NCBI RefSeq assembly: GCF_041765605.1
Contig: NZ_CP168900.1
Coordinates: 2,434,001 to 2,498,000 of the forward strand
Length of the DNA stretch: 64,000 bases
DNA from: Listeria monocytogenes
Lineage (GTDB): Bacteria > Bacillota > Bacilli > Lactobacillales > Listeriaceae
Direction of reading: 5' to 3'
The notes beneath the pieces were generated by a model. That model had not been told where the DNA came from, made no database searches, and was given only the letters and a program-made list of their open reading frames with translations. The translations under genes and the position numbers were made by a program. This document shows positions 34,819 through 44,524 of the stretch, piece by piece. Position 1 is the first letter of the stretch. Every line of letters starts with the position of its first letter.

Positions 34819-36120
34819 TTAGCGCACTTTCCCTTCGATTACTTCACGAAGCATCGTTTTCACACTTTCGATTGGTAACTGACGAACAACAGGGTCTAAG
34901 AAGCCATGAATAACTAATCTTTCTGCTTCTTTTTGAGAAATCCCGCGACTCATCAAATAGAATAATTGTAGTGGATCAACGCGTCCAACAGAAGCCGCAT
35001 GTCCTGCTACTACGTCATTTTCATCAATTAATAAAATTGGGTTCGCATCACCGCGCGCTTCAGGACTAAGCATCAGTACACGTGATTCTTGTTGTGCATC
35101 TGACTTAGAAGCGCCATGTTTAATGTGGCCAATTCCGTTAAAAATAGTTGTCGCTCTTTCTTTCATAACACCATGGGATAAAATTGTACCATTAGAAGCT
35201 TTTCCGTAATGTGTCACGCGCGTTGTCACGTTTTGCGTTTGCTTTCCGCGTCCAACTGTCACAGTTTTCACATCAGCAGAAGATCCGTCACCAATTAGGT
35301 TTGTTACGTTCTCATTGATAGTATCGCCATCATTCATTAGGCCAAGCGCCCATTCAATTTGGCTATCTGTTCCAATGTGTCCACGACGGTTCACATATGT
35401 CGTAACATCACTTGCAAGATTGTCTACACCGCCAAAAGTAATGCGCGCATTTTTCTCAGCGATTACTTCTTCTACAATGCTAACAATCCCTTTAGGTGCG
35501 TTATCTACCGTTACGTAGTTTTCCACATAAGTGACTGCGCTATTATCATCCGCCACAAGCAACACATGATTAACAAGTGGAGATTCTGCTTTGTCTTGTA
35601 CGAAAACAGCTTGAATTGGTGCTTTCACTTCGACATTTTTAGGAACGTAAAGGAAAATCCCGCCGTTCACTAGTGCCGCATGAAAAGCAGTCAGTTTATG
35701 TTCATTCACTTGAACTGCATCTTTCATGAAATATTTCTTCACAAGTTCAGGATGGTTTTTCACAGCCGAAATAATATCTGTGAAAATAACGCCTTGGTCA
35801 ACTAGTTCTTGTTGCAACTGAAGTCTCGCAGGTCTTTCATCCATTTGAACGTAAAAATTGGCTTCTTTATTATCTAAATCAACTAAATTCGCTACTTTTT
35901 CCGGTAAAGTTTCATTCGTTACGCCTTCTTTAAAAGGTATAAACGTCTCGAACTTTGTGAAATTCCAGCGAGTAATTTTTGTTTTATCCACAAAAGGCAA
36001 GTCCAGTTCCCCGTAAGCTTTAAAAGCATTGCGACGGATATCTAAAAACCAATCCGGTTCATTCGCATTACTTGAAAAAGCGTGGATAAAATCATCTTTA
36101 ATTGTCATATTTTCTGCCAT
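34819..36120 (-). CDS. sufD: Fe-S cluster assembly protein SufD
   Basis: A 433-residue SufB paralog forming the SufBC2D scaffold. It shows the shared C-terminal signature [31 protein letters not shown] and the beta-helix region IFLYVPKNVEVKAPIQAVFV. The scaffold His appears in the segment DVVAGHAASVGRVDP. It lies 18 bases after sufC and directly before sufS. Confidence 0.95.
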   Translation of the reverse strand: MAENMTIKDDFIHAFSSNANEPDWFLDIRRNAFKAYGELDLPFVDKTKITRWNFTKFETFIPFKEGVTNETLPEKVANLVDLDNKEANFYVQMDERPARLQLQQELVDQGVIFTDIISAVKNHPELVKKYFMKDAVQVNEHKLTAFHAALVNGGIFLYVPKNVEVKAPIQAVFVQDKAESPLVNHVLLVADDNSAVTYVENYVTVDNAPKGIVSIVEEVIAEKNARITFGGVDNLASDVTTYVNRRGHIGTDSQIEWALGLMNDGDTINENVTNLIGDGSSADVKTVTVGRGKQTQNVTTRVTHYGKASNGTILSHGVMKERATTIFNGIGHIKHGASKSDAQQESRVLMLSPEARGDANPILLIDENDVVAGHAASVGRVDPLQLFYLMSRGISQKEAERLVIHGFLDPVVRQLPIESVKTMLREVIEGKVR

Positions 36121-36138
36121 GATTTTAACCTCACTTCC

Positions 36139-36924
36139 TTATTGTTGGTCTACTGCTTCTTCTTCCTCAAGTTCGATACCAAGCTCTTGTTTAATCCAGT
36201 CATAACCTTCTGCTTCTAAACGTTTCGCAAGTTCAGGTCCGCCTTCTTTTACTACTTTACCTTGCATCATTACGTGAACAAAATCTGGTGTGATGTAGTT
36301 CAGTAACCGTTGGTAATGGGTAATGATTAAGCAACCGAATCCTTCGCCGCGCATTTCATTTACACCTTTAGAGACAACTTTAAGCGCATCGATATCAAGA
36401 CCAGAGTCAATTTCATCTAAAATCGCTAACTTTGGCTCGATCATTAATAATTGCAAGATTTCATTACGTTTTTTCTCTCCGCCTGAAAATCCTTCATTTA
36501 AATAACGTTCCGCCATTTCTTCGTCCATATCTAAAATATCCATTTTTGCATCTAGTTTGCGGATGAATTGCATTACTGGAATTTCGTCGCCTTCTTCGCG
36601 GCGGCTGTTGATTGCTGCACGAATGAATTCAGCGTTTGTAACACCACTAATTTCACTTGGATATTGCATCGCTAAGAAAAGACCAGCACGAGCGCGTTCG
36701 TCTACTTCCATTTCGAGTACATCTTCCCCGTCAAGTGTGATTGTTCCTTGTGTTACTTCATATTTTGGATGCCCCATAATAGCTGAGGACAACGTAGATT
36801 TACCTGTTCCGTTCGGTCCCATGATAGCATGGATTTCGCCAGTTGAAATTTCCAGGTTAACGCCCTTCAAAATTTCTTTTCCTTCTATTTCAACATGTAA
36901 ATCTTGAATCTTTAAAGTTGCCAT
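36139..36924 (-). CDS. sufC: SUF ABC ATPase SufC
   Basis: A 261-residue soluble ABC-type ATPase that drives conformational change in the SufBCD scaffold. Walker A is GPNGTGKST (residues 36-44), the signature is FSGGEKKRNE, and Walker B is LAILDEIDSGLD. First gene of the operon. On the minus strand a TATACT -10 element is visible near 36975, about 50 bases before the start codon, without a clear -35. Confidence 0.96.
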   Translation of the reverse strand: MATLKIQDLHVEIEGKEILKGVNLEISTGEIHAIMGPNGTGKSTLSSAIMGHPKYEVTQGTITLDGEDVLEMEVDERARAGLFLAMQYPSEISGVTNAEFIRAAINSRREEGDEIPVMQFIRKLDAKMDILDMDEEMAERYLNEGFSGGEKKRNEILQLLMIEPKLAILDEIDSGLDIDALKVVSKGVNEMRGEGFGCLIITHYQRLLNYITPDFVHVMMQGKVVKEGGPELAKRLEAEGYDWIKQELGIELEEEEAVDQQ

Positions 36925-37190
36925 AAAAAAAGTCCTCCCTAGTGTAAAATTTGCATAATCCTAGTTTAGTATAATTCTAATCTGATTACAACTATAAAAA
37001 CCAGTATTCTTCGCATTCTCCCCTTCATTCTACTATTAATAAAGGTTTTTTACCAGTTTTCTAGCATTATCACTGTTTCTATTTTATTTGAGAATCCGTC
37101 CCTAAAAAAATACAACGTGTCATACCAATAAATGAAAGGGATTTTTCATCCTAAAAAAGGGATTGTATATCTTATTTATATATGGTATTG

Positions 37191-37218
37191 TTGTAACGTA
37201 ACAAAATTGCAACATAAT
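37191..37218 (+). promoter_or_regulatory. Candidate SigA promoter of the lipoprotein gene
   Basis: TTGTAA, a 16-base spacer, then CATAAT, about 47 bases before the start codon. It overlaps an imperfect inverted repeat TTGTTGTAACGTAACAA at 37188-37204. The rest of the 36925-37264 gap is AT-rich with no ORF. Confidence 0.5.
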
Positions 37219-37264
37219 AACTTTTTTGTAATAAACGATTACTTATTGAAGGAGAATTTAAAAT

Positions 37265-38341
37265 ATGAAGAAAGCAATAATGGCTGCGACCATCTTTGTA
37301 TTGCTTTTAGCAACTTTATCCGGGTGTAGCTCCCCTAAGTCCGACTTCACTGCTGCCTTGCAAAAAACAGCTAAAAACCGACAATATACAACAAATGTAA
37401 CATTCCAAGTAAATGACCTTTCAGAAGGTTATATGAAAAAGCTTGGTCCTGAAATTGACTTAAACCAACTTAAAAAATCGAACATTCAATATAAAATTTC
37501 CGTTGACAGTGACTCTGCCTCTTCTTACAGTGCATCTTCCATTCATTGGAAAGGAGAAAAACCATTTGATTTAACGATACATGCACTACAAAACAGCGAC
37601 GACGGAAAAGCGTATATCCCTGTATCTGACTTCTATGATGCAACGGATAGCATCTCAAGTTTATTACCAGCATCTACAGCCAAAATTTTCAATCAAGTGC
37701 TGGAACAAAACAAAGACTTAGAATCAAAGTATTTAAATCTATTCGAAACAATTCAAAACTTTTCCAACCAAACAATTGATACCGAAACTGTAGACCGCCA
37801 AGCAAAAGAATTAAAGAAAATTGAAGAAACTGCTGGCATTGCGATTTACAGCTATTTAAACGATTTAGATGACAAGCACTTCACTTCTAAAGACAACGAC
37901 GACATCGTTCTAAAATTGTCTAAAAATGAAGTGAGCGATTTAGTAAATGATGTTCTCACAAAGCTTGACGATCAAGGAAACGTGGTAGCACTTATCGCTG
38001 AAATTGATGGCAGTACCCAAAAAGCAGCAAAGAAAAAATGGAATACAGCACAAAAAGACATGCAAGCATCCTTAAAAAAACTAACCAATAACGACGCTCA
38101 AACATTAGATTTCAACTTAACATTGACTCCTGACAGCAAAAAAGGATTTAGTAAAGCAATTATCACTACTAATTTTGAAGACACAAACACAAAAGACTTA
38201 ATGAACTTCACAACAACGATTGATATGCTTGACTACGAAAAAGTCCCTCCAATGCCAGAAGGAAATGAAATTGTTTCTAAAAAAGAACTGGATAAAGCCA
38301 TTTCTGATGGACTGAAATTATATTTAAGTAGCGCTCAATAA
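37265..38341 (+). CDS. Putative lipoprotein, 358 aa
   Basis: A secreted lipoprotein: MKKAIMAATIFVLLLATLSGC carries a lipobox (LSGC) with the lipidated Cys at residue 21. The mature part is hydrophilic and largely alpha/beta, with no motif I can tie to a binding function. It is not an ABC substrate-binding protein of an obvious class and has no transporter partner. It lies between the suf and met operons, with its own promoter and terminator. ATG 37265 lies behind AAGGAGA. Confidence 0.83.
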   Translation: MKKAIMAATIFVLLLATLSGCSSPKSDFTAALQKTAKNRQYTTNVTFQVNDLSEGYMKKLGPEIDLNQLKKSNIQYKISVDSDSASSYSASSIHWKGEKPFDLTIHALQNSDDGKAYIPVSDFYDATDSISSLLPASTAKIFNQVLEQNKDLESKYLNLFETIQNFSNQTIDTETVDRQAKELKKIEETAGIAIYSYLNDLDDKHFTSKDNDDIVLKLSKNEVSDLVNDVLTKLDDQGNVVALIAEIDGSTQKAAKKKWNTAQKDMQASLKKLTNNDAQTLDFNLTLTPDSKKGFSKAIITTNFEDTNTKDLMNFTTTIDMLDYEKVPPMPEGNEIVSKKELDKAISDGLKLYLSSAQ

Positions 38342-38379
38342 AAAAATCCTTTTACCGATTTGGTAAAAGGATTTTTTTC
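38341..38379. terminator. Bidirectional terminator of the lipoprotein gene and met operon
   Basis: AAAATCCTTTTACC pairs with GGTAAAAGGATTTT, with T-runs on either strand. Confidence 0.9.
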
Positions 38380-38383
38380 TATT

Positions 38384-39214
38384 TTATTTATCGACTGGAA
38401 CAACAGCGCCGTCCCATTCTTTCGTAATATAATCTTGAATTTCTTTTGAATGAAGTACTTTTACTAGCTCTTTAATGTTTTTATCGTCTTTTTTCTTTTC
38501 TGTTGTTACAACGATATTCGCATAAGGAGAGTCTTTACTTTCGATTGCAATAGCATCTTTAGAAGGGTTTAAGCCTTGGTCTACAACAAAGTTAGAGTTA
38601 ATCGCTACAACGTCGCCTTCTTCGTTATTATACGCAGTCATTAAGTAAGCTGGGTCAAAATCGTATTTGAATTTCAAGTTTTTCGGATTGTCTTTAATAT
38701 CATCAAATGTTGCATCTTGTGGTTTCACGCCGTCTTTCAACGTTAATAGTCCGTTATCCACAAAAATACCAATGACACGCGGCCAGTCAGATTTTGAGTT
38801 AGAAAGTAATACTTGCGCACCGTCTTTTAGATCTTTAATGTCTTTCACTTTTTTAGAGTAGATGCCCATTGGTTCGATGTGAATCGCGCCAACATCAGCA
38901 AATTTGTAGCCTTTTTCTTTTTCTTCTAGTTCAAGATATGGTTTATGTTGGAAGTAGTTAGCGTCTAAGTCGCCTTCTTCTAGCGCTTTATTAGGCATAA
39001 CGTAATCTGTATATTTAACAATTTTCAAGTCAATCCCTTTATCTTTTAAAATCGGTTTTGCTTGTTCTAAGATTTGGGCATGTGGTGTATTGGAAGCCCC
39101 CACAACTAACTGATTATCGTCTTTACTAGATGAAGCTTTATCTGAGGAGCTACCGCAAGCTGTAAGTACTAAAACTAAACTTAATGTGAAAATGAAACCA
39201 AGAACCTTTTTCAT
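38384..39214 (-). CDS. metQ: Methionine-binding lipoprotein MetQ
   Basis: A 276-residue NlpA/MetQ lipoprotein of a D/L-methionine ABC importer. The lipobox is LTACGSSSD, with Cys at residue 20. The family blocks LVVGASNTPHAQILEQ, EGDLDANYFQHKPYLE and VVAINSNFVVDQGLNPSKDAI follow. It is the last gene of metNIQ, 64 bases after metI, and comes under the SAM riboswitch. Confidence 0.95.
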   Translation of the reverse strand: MKKVLGFIFTLSLVLVLTACGSSSDKASSSKDDNQLVVGASNTPHAQILEQAKPILKDKGIDLKIVKYTDYVMPNKALEEGDLDANYFQHKPYLELEEKEKGYKFADVGAIHIEPMGIYSKKVKDIKDLKDGAQVLLSNSKSDWPRVIGIFVDNGLLTLKDGVKPQDATFDDIKDNPKNLKFKYDFDPAYLMTAYNNEEGDVVAINSNFVVDQGLNPSKDAIAIESKDSPYANIVVTTEKKKDDKNIKELVKVLHSKEIQDYITKEWDGAVVPVDK

Positions 39215-39278
39215 GAAATTCTCTCCTTTTTTGCGGGGATTCCGCGTTTTTTTATATAAATTTCTTCATATACATTAG

Positions 39279-39953
39279 TTAGCGTTTGTCGGTTCGTTTT
39301 GTTAAGAAGTCGCCGATAAACTGGAAAATAAAGACGATAATTAAGATAATAATTGTCGCAAGTACTGTTACATCAGGTTGTCCACGTTGGAATCCTTCAA
39401 GATAGGCAGTATTCCCAAGACCACCTGCGCCAATGACACCAGCCATCGCGGTAAAACCAACGAGCGAAATTGCTGTCACTGTGATACCGGAAATAATCGC
39501 TGGAAGTGCTTCTGGGATAAGTACTTTACCAATAATCGTAAACATATTCGCTCCCATAGATTTGGCTGCTTCGATAACTCCTTTGTCCACTTCACGAAAG
39601 GCAATTTCTACCATCCGACCATAGAACGGAGCAGCAGAGATAATCAATGCTGGAAGTGCCGCTTTTGGCCCGATTACTGTTCCGACAAGCGATTTCGTCA
39701 TCGGTAAAAGCAATACAATCAAAATAATAAAAGGAATCGAGCGGAACACGTTGACTAAAATGGCTGTAATCCAGTAAAGAATGCGCGCCCCAGCATGTTT
39801 TTTGTTGTTAGTTAAAAATAGTAATAATCCTAACACAATTCCGAGTAAAAAAACCGCAAATAATGAAACAAGCGTCATGTATAATGTTTCTTGTGTTGCG
39901 ACCCACATCATTTGAAAATCAACATTGGGAAATAATTCTTGTAATTTCGTCAT
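39279..39953 (-). CDS. metI: Methionine ABC transporter permease MetI
   Basis: A 224-residue permease with five helices and the EAA loop VDKGVIEAAKSMGANMFTI, which contacts the ATPase. The segment AISLVGFTAMAGVIGAGGLGNTAYLEGFQRGQPDV is characteristic of MetI. It overlaps the metN stop codon by four bases. Confidence 0.95.
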   Translation of the reverse strand: MTKLQELFPNVDFQMMWVATQETLYMTLVSLFAVFLLGIVLGLLLFLTNNKKHAGARILYWITAILVNVFRSIPFIILIVLLLPMTKSLVGTVIGPKAALPALIISAAPFYGRMVEIAFREVDKGVIEAAKSMGANMFTIIGKVLIPEALPAIISGITVTAISLVGFTAMAGVIGAGGLGNTAYLEGFQRGQPDVTVLATIIILIIVFIFQFIGDFLTKRTDKR

Positions 39954-40972
39954 CGTTCTAACACTTCCGTTTCTACTTTAAGTTGACGTAGCTGTGTTAG
40001 ACTCGCATTTATCGCATCTTCTGTACCTAAAACTTGTACATAAAGCGTTCCGTATGCGCCGTTTTGCGTTTGCGTTAAGTTCCCGTGGAGAACATTTAGC
40101 ATAACATCATTTTCTTTTGCTACTTGAGATATGACTGGTTGAGTTGCATTTTCGCTCATAAAGAGTAATTTAACAATTTTTCCTTCTGCGTAATTATCGA
40201 GTAGTAGATGGATTAGTTCTTCTGTTTCGTCTGAATCAGTGACTTGGCGAACGAAGCGCTGCGTTACTTTTTCTTGTGGGTGACGGAAAACATCTAAAAC
40301 ATCGCCGAGTTCGACAACTTTTCCGTTTTCCATTACTGCTACGCGATTACATATTTTCCGGATAACGTGCATTTCATGGGTGATAACGATGATAGTTAAA
40401 TGGAGGCGTTTGTTAATATCTAGGAGGAGTTCTAAAACTTCATCAGTAGTTTGTGGATCTAGTGCGGAAGTTGCTTCATCACAAAGCAATACTTTTGGGT
40501 TGTTGGCCAGTGCTCTTGCGATACCGACACGCTGCTTTTGACCACCACTTAGTTCAGCTGGATAAGCATTTTCTTTTCCTTCCAAACCAACAAGGCGGAT
40601 GAGTTCATTTACTCGAAAACGTCTTTTTTCACCCCGTACACCTGCAATTTCTAGTGGAAACGCGATATTTTCCGCTACTGTACGTGACCATAATAAATTA
40701 AAGTGTTGAAAAATCATTCCAATTTGCTGACGAGCTTTTCTAAGCTTACTACCGCGGATCTGGCTAATAAGTAAATTGTCTACTTCCACTGTCCCGGCAC
40801 TTGGTAGTTCCAGTCCGTTAAACATCCGGATTAGCGTACTTTTACCAGCTCCAGAATATCCAACTACTCCAAAAATCTCACCTTGTTCAATTTCTAAATC
40901 GACATGGTCGACTGCGAGAACTTTGTTATTTCTGGACGTGTATTCTTTTACAACGTTTTGTAACGTAATCAT
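39950..40972 (-). CDS. metN: Methionine ABC transporter ATPase MetN
   Basis: A 340-residue ATPase. Walker A is GYSGAGKST (residues 38-46), the signature LSGGQKQRVGIARALA, Walker B VLLCDEATSALDP. The last 90 or so residues form the ACT-like NIL domain that binds methionine and inhibits transport. ATG 40972 (MITLQNVVKEY) follows AAAAGGTGATAGAG; the frame extends upstream into the riboswitch terminator and is not used there. Confidence 0.95.
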   Translation of the reverse strand: MITLQNVVKEYTSRNNKVLAVDHVDLEIEQGEIFGVVGYSGAGKSTLIRMFNGLELPSAGTVEVDNLLISQIRGSKLRKARQQIGMIFQHFNLLWSRTVAENIAFPLEIAGVRGEKRRFRVNELIRLVGLEGKENAYPAELSGGQKQRVGIARALANNPKVLLCDEATSALDPQTTDEVLELLLDINKRLHLTIIVITHEMHVIRKICNRVAVMENGKVVELGDVLDVFRHPQEKVTQRFVRQVTDSDETEELIHLLLDNYAEGKIVKLLFMSENATQPVISQVAKENDVMLNVLHGNLTQTQNGAYGTLYVQVLGTEDAINASLTQLRQLKVETEVLER

Positions 40973-41001
40973 CTCTATCACCTTTTCTACATTCTGATAT
41001 A

Positions 41002-41034
41002 CAAAAAAGCCTTTCTGCTGATGAGCAGAAAGGC
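41002..41034 (-). terminator. Riboswitch-controlled terminator of the met operon
   Basis: GCCTTTCTGCT and AGCAGAAAGGC form an 11-bp stem followed on the minus strand by TTTTTT, between the aptamer and metN. Confidence 0.93.
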
Positions 41035-41063
41035 AGCATTTTTTCAAATGGACTAACTTCCTT

Positions 41064-41178
41064 CTCATCTTTCAGAACAATTAGTTGTTCTGCATGACTT
41101 AGCACCTTAAACACATAATGAATTATTGTTTAGGTTGCTGGGTTTCACAGGGCATTTCCCTCCACCACTCTGGATAAG
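41064..41178 (-). ncRNA. SAM-I (S-box) riboswitch
   Basis: Read on the minus strand, the aptamer starts CTTATCCAGAG and contains the invariant S-box pieces GTGGAGGGA, GAAACCCAGCAACC, AAGGTGC and GATGAGAAGG. The outer helix pairs CTTATC with GATGAG. Binding of S-adenosylmethionine favours the downstream terminator and shuts off metNIQ. A promoter lies upstream at 41238-41266. Confidence 0.94.
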
Positions 41179-41237
41179 ATTTCTACATATTATTAAATCA
41201 CTTCATTTGTGACTATAGTGACGTTTCTTGTTTTTTC

Positions 41238-41266
41238 ATATTACCTTGTCTAGTAGACTTTGTCAA
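41238..41266 (-). promoter_or_regulatory. SigA promoter of the met operon
   Basis: TTGACA, a 17-base spacer, then TAATAT on the minus strand, placing the transcript start about 50 bases before the SAM riboswitch. Confidence 0.85.
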
Positions 41267-41288
41267 TAACTTTCTTACTTAAATCAAT

Positions 41289-41477
41289 TTATTTGTAAGT
41301 TATTTCACTTAGGATACTACTATTTGTTTGTTCAACCTGATTAGCCATTTGAGAGGCTATTTTAATTTGGGCCTTTTTTTGATATTTCAGTTCGCTATTA
41401 TTTATTTGCACTATGTACATAAATACCGCAATAACCGTGATACAAGCAACAACAATTAAAACAATATGTTTTTTCAT
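41289..41477 (-). CDS. Small membrane-anchored protein, 62 aa
   Basis: It starts at ATG 41477 behind AGGAGGAGAGG. One N-terminal helix (IVLIVVACITVIAVFMYIV) is followed by a hydrophilic, probably extracellular, tail. It lies 78 bases downstream of cesK. I recall the same small gene being transcribed with cesRK in L. monocytogenes (lmo2420), but its role is unknown. Confidence 0.8.
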   Translation of the reverse strand: MKKHIVLIVVACITVIAVFMYIVQINNSELKYQKKAQIKIASQMANQVEQTNSSILSEITYK

Positions 41478-41555
41478 TTTCCTCTCCTCCGTGATTTATA
41501 TTCTACCGAAAGAACATAAATCACGCGGAAAGAAACTTTTAAGAATTGTTAAAGA

Positions 41556-42698
41556 TTAAATTAGCGGCAATTTGACGATAAAACTGGTTTGGCGTTTTTT
41601 GCTTTCGGCAGTAACAATTCCGCCGTGTTTTTCAACGATAGACTTAGCAATTGCAAGGCCTAATCCAGTTCCAGTCGTCGTCCGATTTTTATCTACTTTG
41701 TAAAAGCGCTCGAACAAGTAAGGTAAATCGACATTAGGAATTTCTTCGCCGTAATTCGTTACGCGCACAACAGCCATATTATCTTCTTTTTTCGCGCTGA
41801 CATCAATTTGTTTATTGCCTTCTCCGTATCTAAGGGCATTCGAAAATAAATTCTCAAACAAGCGCATAATTTGGTTACCATCACCACCGATAATTAGTTT
41901 GTTGGTGTCAAAATGTTCGACAATCTGCATATTACGTTCCGCAGCTCGCCCGTCATATTCCGCCACTAATTGCCGGAGCAACTCAACAATGTCTAACTCA
42001 TCTTTCTTTAATTGGTAATCCACGCTATCGAGCCTTGTATAAGAAAATAAATCATCAATAAGTTTGTGCAAATGACGCGCTTTCCCGTATACAAGCTCGG
42101 TGTAATAACGAAGCTCAATTTCATCGCGATAACGGTCTTCATGTATATAGCTTAAATAGCCTAAAATGGATGTAAGTGGTGTTCGCAAATCATGCGAAAC
42201 ATTGGTAATTAAGTCATTTCGAGCTTGTTGGGCTTGTTCTTCTTGTTGCATCAATTTTTTCTGACGTTCTCGCATATTTTCAATGTTACGTTCCAGTTCT
42301 TGAATTTCCGGCACAAAACTTTCTGTATCTACCGGTTTTCCGTCATTTAGCGCAAAATTAATTGTCCGCAGTTGTTTTTTCAAAATTCTTTGACGCATCA
42401 AACGATAGAAAAAAGCAAAGAATAGACAAGCTATTAAAAAGATAATCAGAAATTTTAGCGATAACATCCAAAAAGATTGCATGATTCGCGTATATTTATT
42501 CGTTCCAAATAATTGCACAATGGCCTGAGACACTTCTCGTAAAAACAAAGAATCATCCCGAATGGAAATGCTCCATAAATAAATAGTTTGTACGGTAATT
42601 AAAGCCAAAACCCATGAAACAGCTGCAAAAAAAGTCGCCTGCCAAATATTCATCACATGGCTAATTTTCGTAAACAACAGTTCTAGTTTAGATTTCAA
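41556..42698 (-). CDS. cesK: Sensor histidine kinase CesK
   Basis: A 380-residue membrane kinase of the CesRK system, which senses cell-wall stress and affects beta-lactam and ethanol tolerance in L. monocytogenes. Two membrane helices (about 20-43 and 80-100) flank a short extracellular loop. The H-box is NVSHDLRTPLTSILG with the phospho-acceptor H169, and the ATPase carries FENLFSNALRYGEG and GTGLGLAIAKSIVEKHGG. Its start overlaps the end of cesR by 11 bases. Confidence 0.92.
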   Translation of the reverse strand: MKSKLELLFTKISHVMNIWQATFFAAVSWVLALITVQTIYLWSISIRDDSLFLREVSQAIVQLFGTNKYTRIMQSFWMLSLKFLIIFLIACLFFAFFYRLMRQRILKKQLRTINFALNDGKPVDTESFVPEIQELERNIENMRERQKKLMQQEEQAQQARNDLITNVSHDLRTPLTSILGYLSYIHEDRYRDEIELRYYTELVYGKARHLHKLIDDLFSYTRLDSVDYQLKKDELDIVELLRQLVAEYDGRAAERNMQIVEHFDTNKLIIGGDGNQIMRLFENLFSNALRYGEGNKQIDVSAKKEDNMAVVRVTNYGEEIPNVDLPYLFERFYKVDKNRTTTGTGLGLAIAKSIVEKHGGIVTAESKKRQTSFIVKLPLI

Positions 42699-43383
42699 TT
42701 TTGTACCCTACTCCCCAAATTGTCTTAATCACATTTTCTCCGCCCATTGCCTCGCGCAATTTATCACGCAAATTACTAATATGGACCATTACCGTCTTAC
42801 TCGCTCCAAGGGCTTTTTCTTGCCAAATTTTCTCAAAAATATATTCTGAACTAAAAACGCGGCCTGGTTCACTCGCGAGTAAAAATAAAATATCAAATTC
42901 AGAAGTCGTCAAATGAAGTTCTTTGCCACCAACAGTTACAACGTGAAGGCCACGGTCAACTACTATCGGCCCAATGATGACTTTATCTTGACTAACAGGC
43001 TCTGCTTGGCTCATTTGCTGCATTCTTCTTAGAATAGCTTTCACACGTACAGAAAGCTCTAATGGATTGAATGGCTTGACCATATAGTCGTCAGCTCCAG
43101 TTAAAAGCCCCATGATTTTGTCGTTATCTTCCGCTTTTGCACTAAGCATTAAGATGGGAGTCAAAATCCCGTTATCTCTCATTAATCGGCATACTTCTAA
43201 GCCGTTCATTTCTGGCATCATTATATCTAATATCACTAAAGTTGGCTGTTTTTCTTGTACTAAACGCCATACTTCCGCACCATCATAAGCTTGATAAATC
43301 GTATATCCTTCATTTTGTAAATATAATTTCACTAAATCAACAATTTCTTTGTCATCATCCGCAATTAAAATAGAAGTTGTCAT
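42688..43383 (-). CDS. cesR: Response regulator CesR
   Basis: A 231-residue OmpR/PhoB regulator. The receiver has the acidic pair DD at residues 9-10, phospho-acceptor D53 (LVILDIMMPEMNG) and K102 (MVKPFNPLELS). The C-terminal winged helix contains LTTSEFDILFLLASEPGRVFS and ends in VIKTIWGVGYKIEI. ATG 43383 gives a spacing of eight bases to AAGGA; upstream ATG 43389 is too close. Confidence 0.92.
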   Translation of the reverse strand: MTTSILIADDDKEIVDLVKLYLQNEGYTIYQAYDGAEVWRLVQEKQPTLVILDIMMPEMNGLEVCRLMRDNGILTPILMLSAKAEDNDKIMGLLTGADDYMVKPFNPLELSVRVKAILRRMQQMSQAEPVSQDKVIIGPIVVDRGLHVVTVGGKELHLTTSEFDILFLLASEPGRVFSSEYIFEKIWQEKALGASKTVMVHISNLRDKLREAMGGENVIKTIWGVGYKIEI

Positions 43384-43457
43384 ACTCATTGTCCTTTCCA
43401 TTCTTATTTCTACCTATTGTAACACTTTAGCAACAAATCGAATAGAAAGAGCTTGGA

Positions 43458-44333
43458 TTAAATTCGCGTGAATACCCGTTCTTCTTCTGGCTCTAAGTGG
43501 ATAAGAACTTCTGCTTTCGAATAAAAATTCATAATTTCTGCTTCAATTTCGTCACATAACGAATGCGCACTTTCAATCGTCATTGAGGAAGATACAACTA
43601 AATGAAAATCAATGTATTCTTCCGCTCCTGCACGTCTTGAACGAAAATCATGAAATTCAATAAATTTTGTTTTATGAGTCAAAATGATTTGCTTAATTGC
43701 TTCTTCTTCATCCGCAGACAAGCGTTTGTCCATTAACGGCGGAAAAGACTCTTTTAATAATTTATACGCCTCATACATAATGTAAAATGCTGTTAAAATG
43801 GCGATAACTGGATCTAACCAAAGCCAGCCTGTTATGTATACAAGGAACAAACTAAGCGCAATTCCAAGCGCTGTGAATACATCTGTATATAAATGTAATG
43901 CATTAGACTTCATGGCAACTGAATTAGCTTCATCGGCCGCTTTTTTGATAATACGAGACACGATAATATTCACAATTGCCCCGAAAAGCATAACCATAAT
44001 ACCAAGCGCTGGAAAACGAATTTCGTGAGGATTTATAAGTTTATTAACCGATTCTACAATAATCCAAATCCCCGCTACAAATATAAGTAAAGTTTCAATT
44101 GTTCCCGCGATATTCTCTGCTTTTCCGTGTCCATATGGATGGTCTTCATCGGCCGGTTGATTAGAAATCCGAATCGAGAAGAAAGTGATGATTGACGCAA
44201 ATAAGTCCATTGACGAGTGAATCCCTTCCGAAATCACTGCCACGGAACCTGTAAAAAAGCCGACAATCAATTTAAGTACAACAATAACAAAATTACTACA
44301 AACAGATAAAATAGTAAGATTTGAATGGTTCAT
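43458..44333 (-). CDS. Cation diffusion facilitator (CDF) transporter
   Basis: A 291-residue six-helix metal:H+ antiporter. The metal site in helix 2 reads AVISEGIHSSMDLFASIITF and in helix 5 SNALHLYTDVFTALGI. The loop after helix 2 contains DEDHPYGHGKAENIAGT, the common CDF motif. The C-terminal cytoplasmic domain with EEYIDFHLVVSSSMTIESAHSLCDEIEAEI is present. It is probably a Zn2+, Fe2+ or Mn2+ exporter; the pattern does not decide which. Confidence 0.9.
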   Translation of the reverse strand: MNHSNLTILSVCSNFVIVVLKLIVGFFTGSVAVISEGIHSSMDLFASIITFFSIRISNQPADEDHPYGHGKAENIAGTIETLLIFVAGIWIIVESVNKLINPHEIRFPALGIMVMLFGAIVNIIVSRIIKKAADEANSVAMKSNALHLYTDVFTALGIALSLFLVYITGWLWLDPVIAILTAFYIMYEAYKLLKESFPPLMDKRLSADEEEAIKQIILTHKTKFIEFHDFRSRRAGAEEYIDFHLVVSSSMTIESAHSLCDEIEAEIMNFYSKAEVLIHLEPEEERVFTRI

Positions 44334-44524
44334 AGAAAAGCCTCCGATATTTTATGTTTCATTAAAAATCTCTCTTTATAAAACACTATTTTAACAACTC
44401 GAATTATCTTACCACAAGCTGCAGAATTGTGTCTATAGCAACGTTTTTAGTTAAATGCAGTTCTATATCGGAAGCGAAACTTTTTTGCACTCGGGCAAAA
44501 ATTAACACAGAAAAAATCCCTGTA

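Noticed and set aside
40973-41068. N-terminal extension of MetN
   Set aside because: It would be encoded by the riboswitch terminator; the SD and family start agree on 40972.
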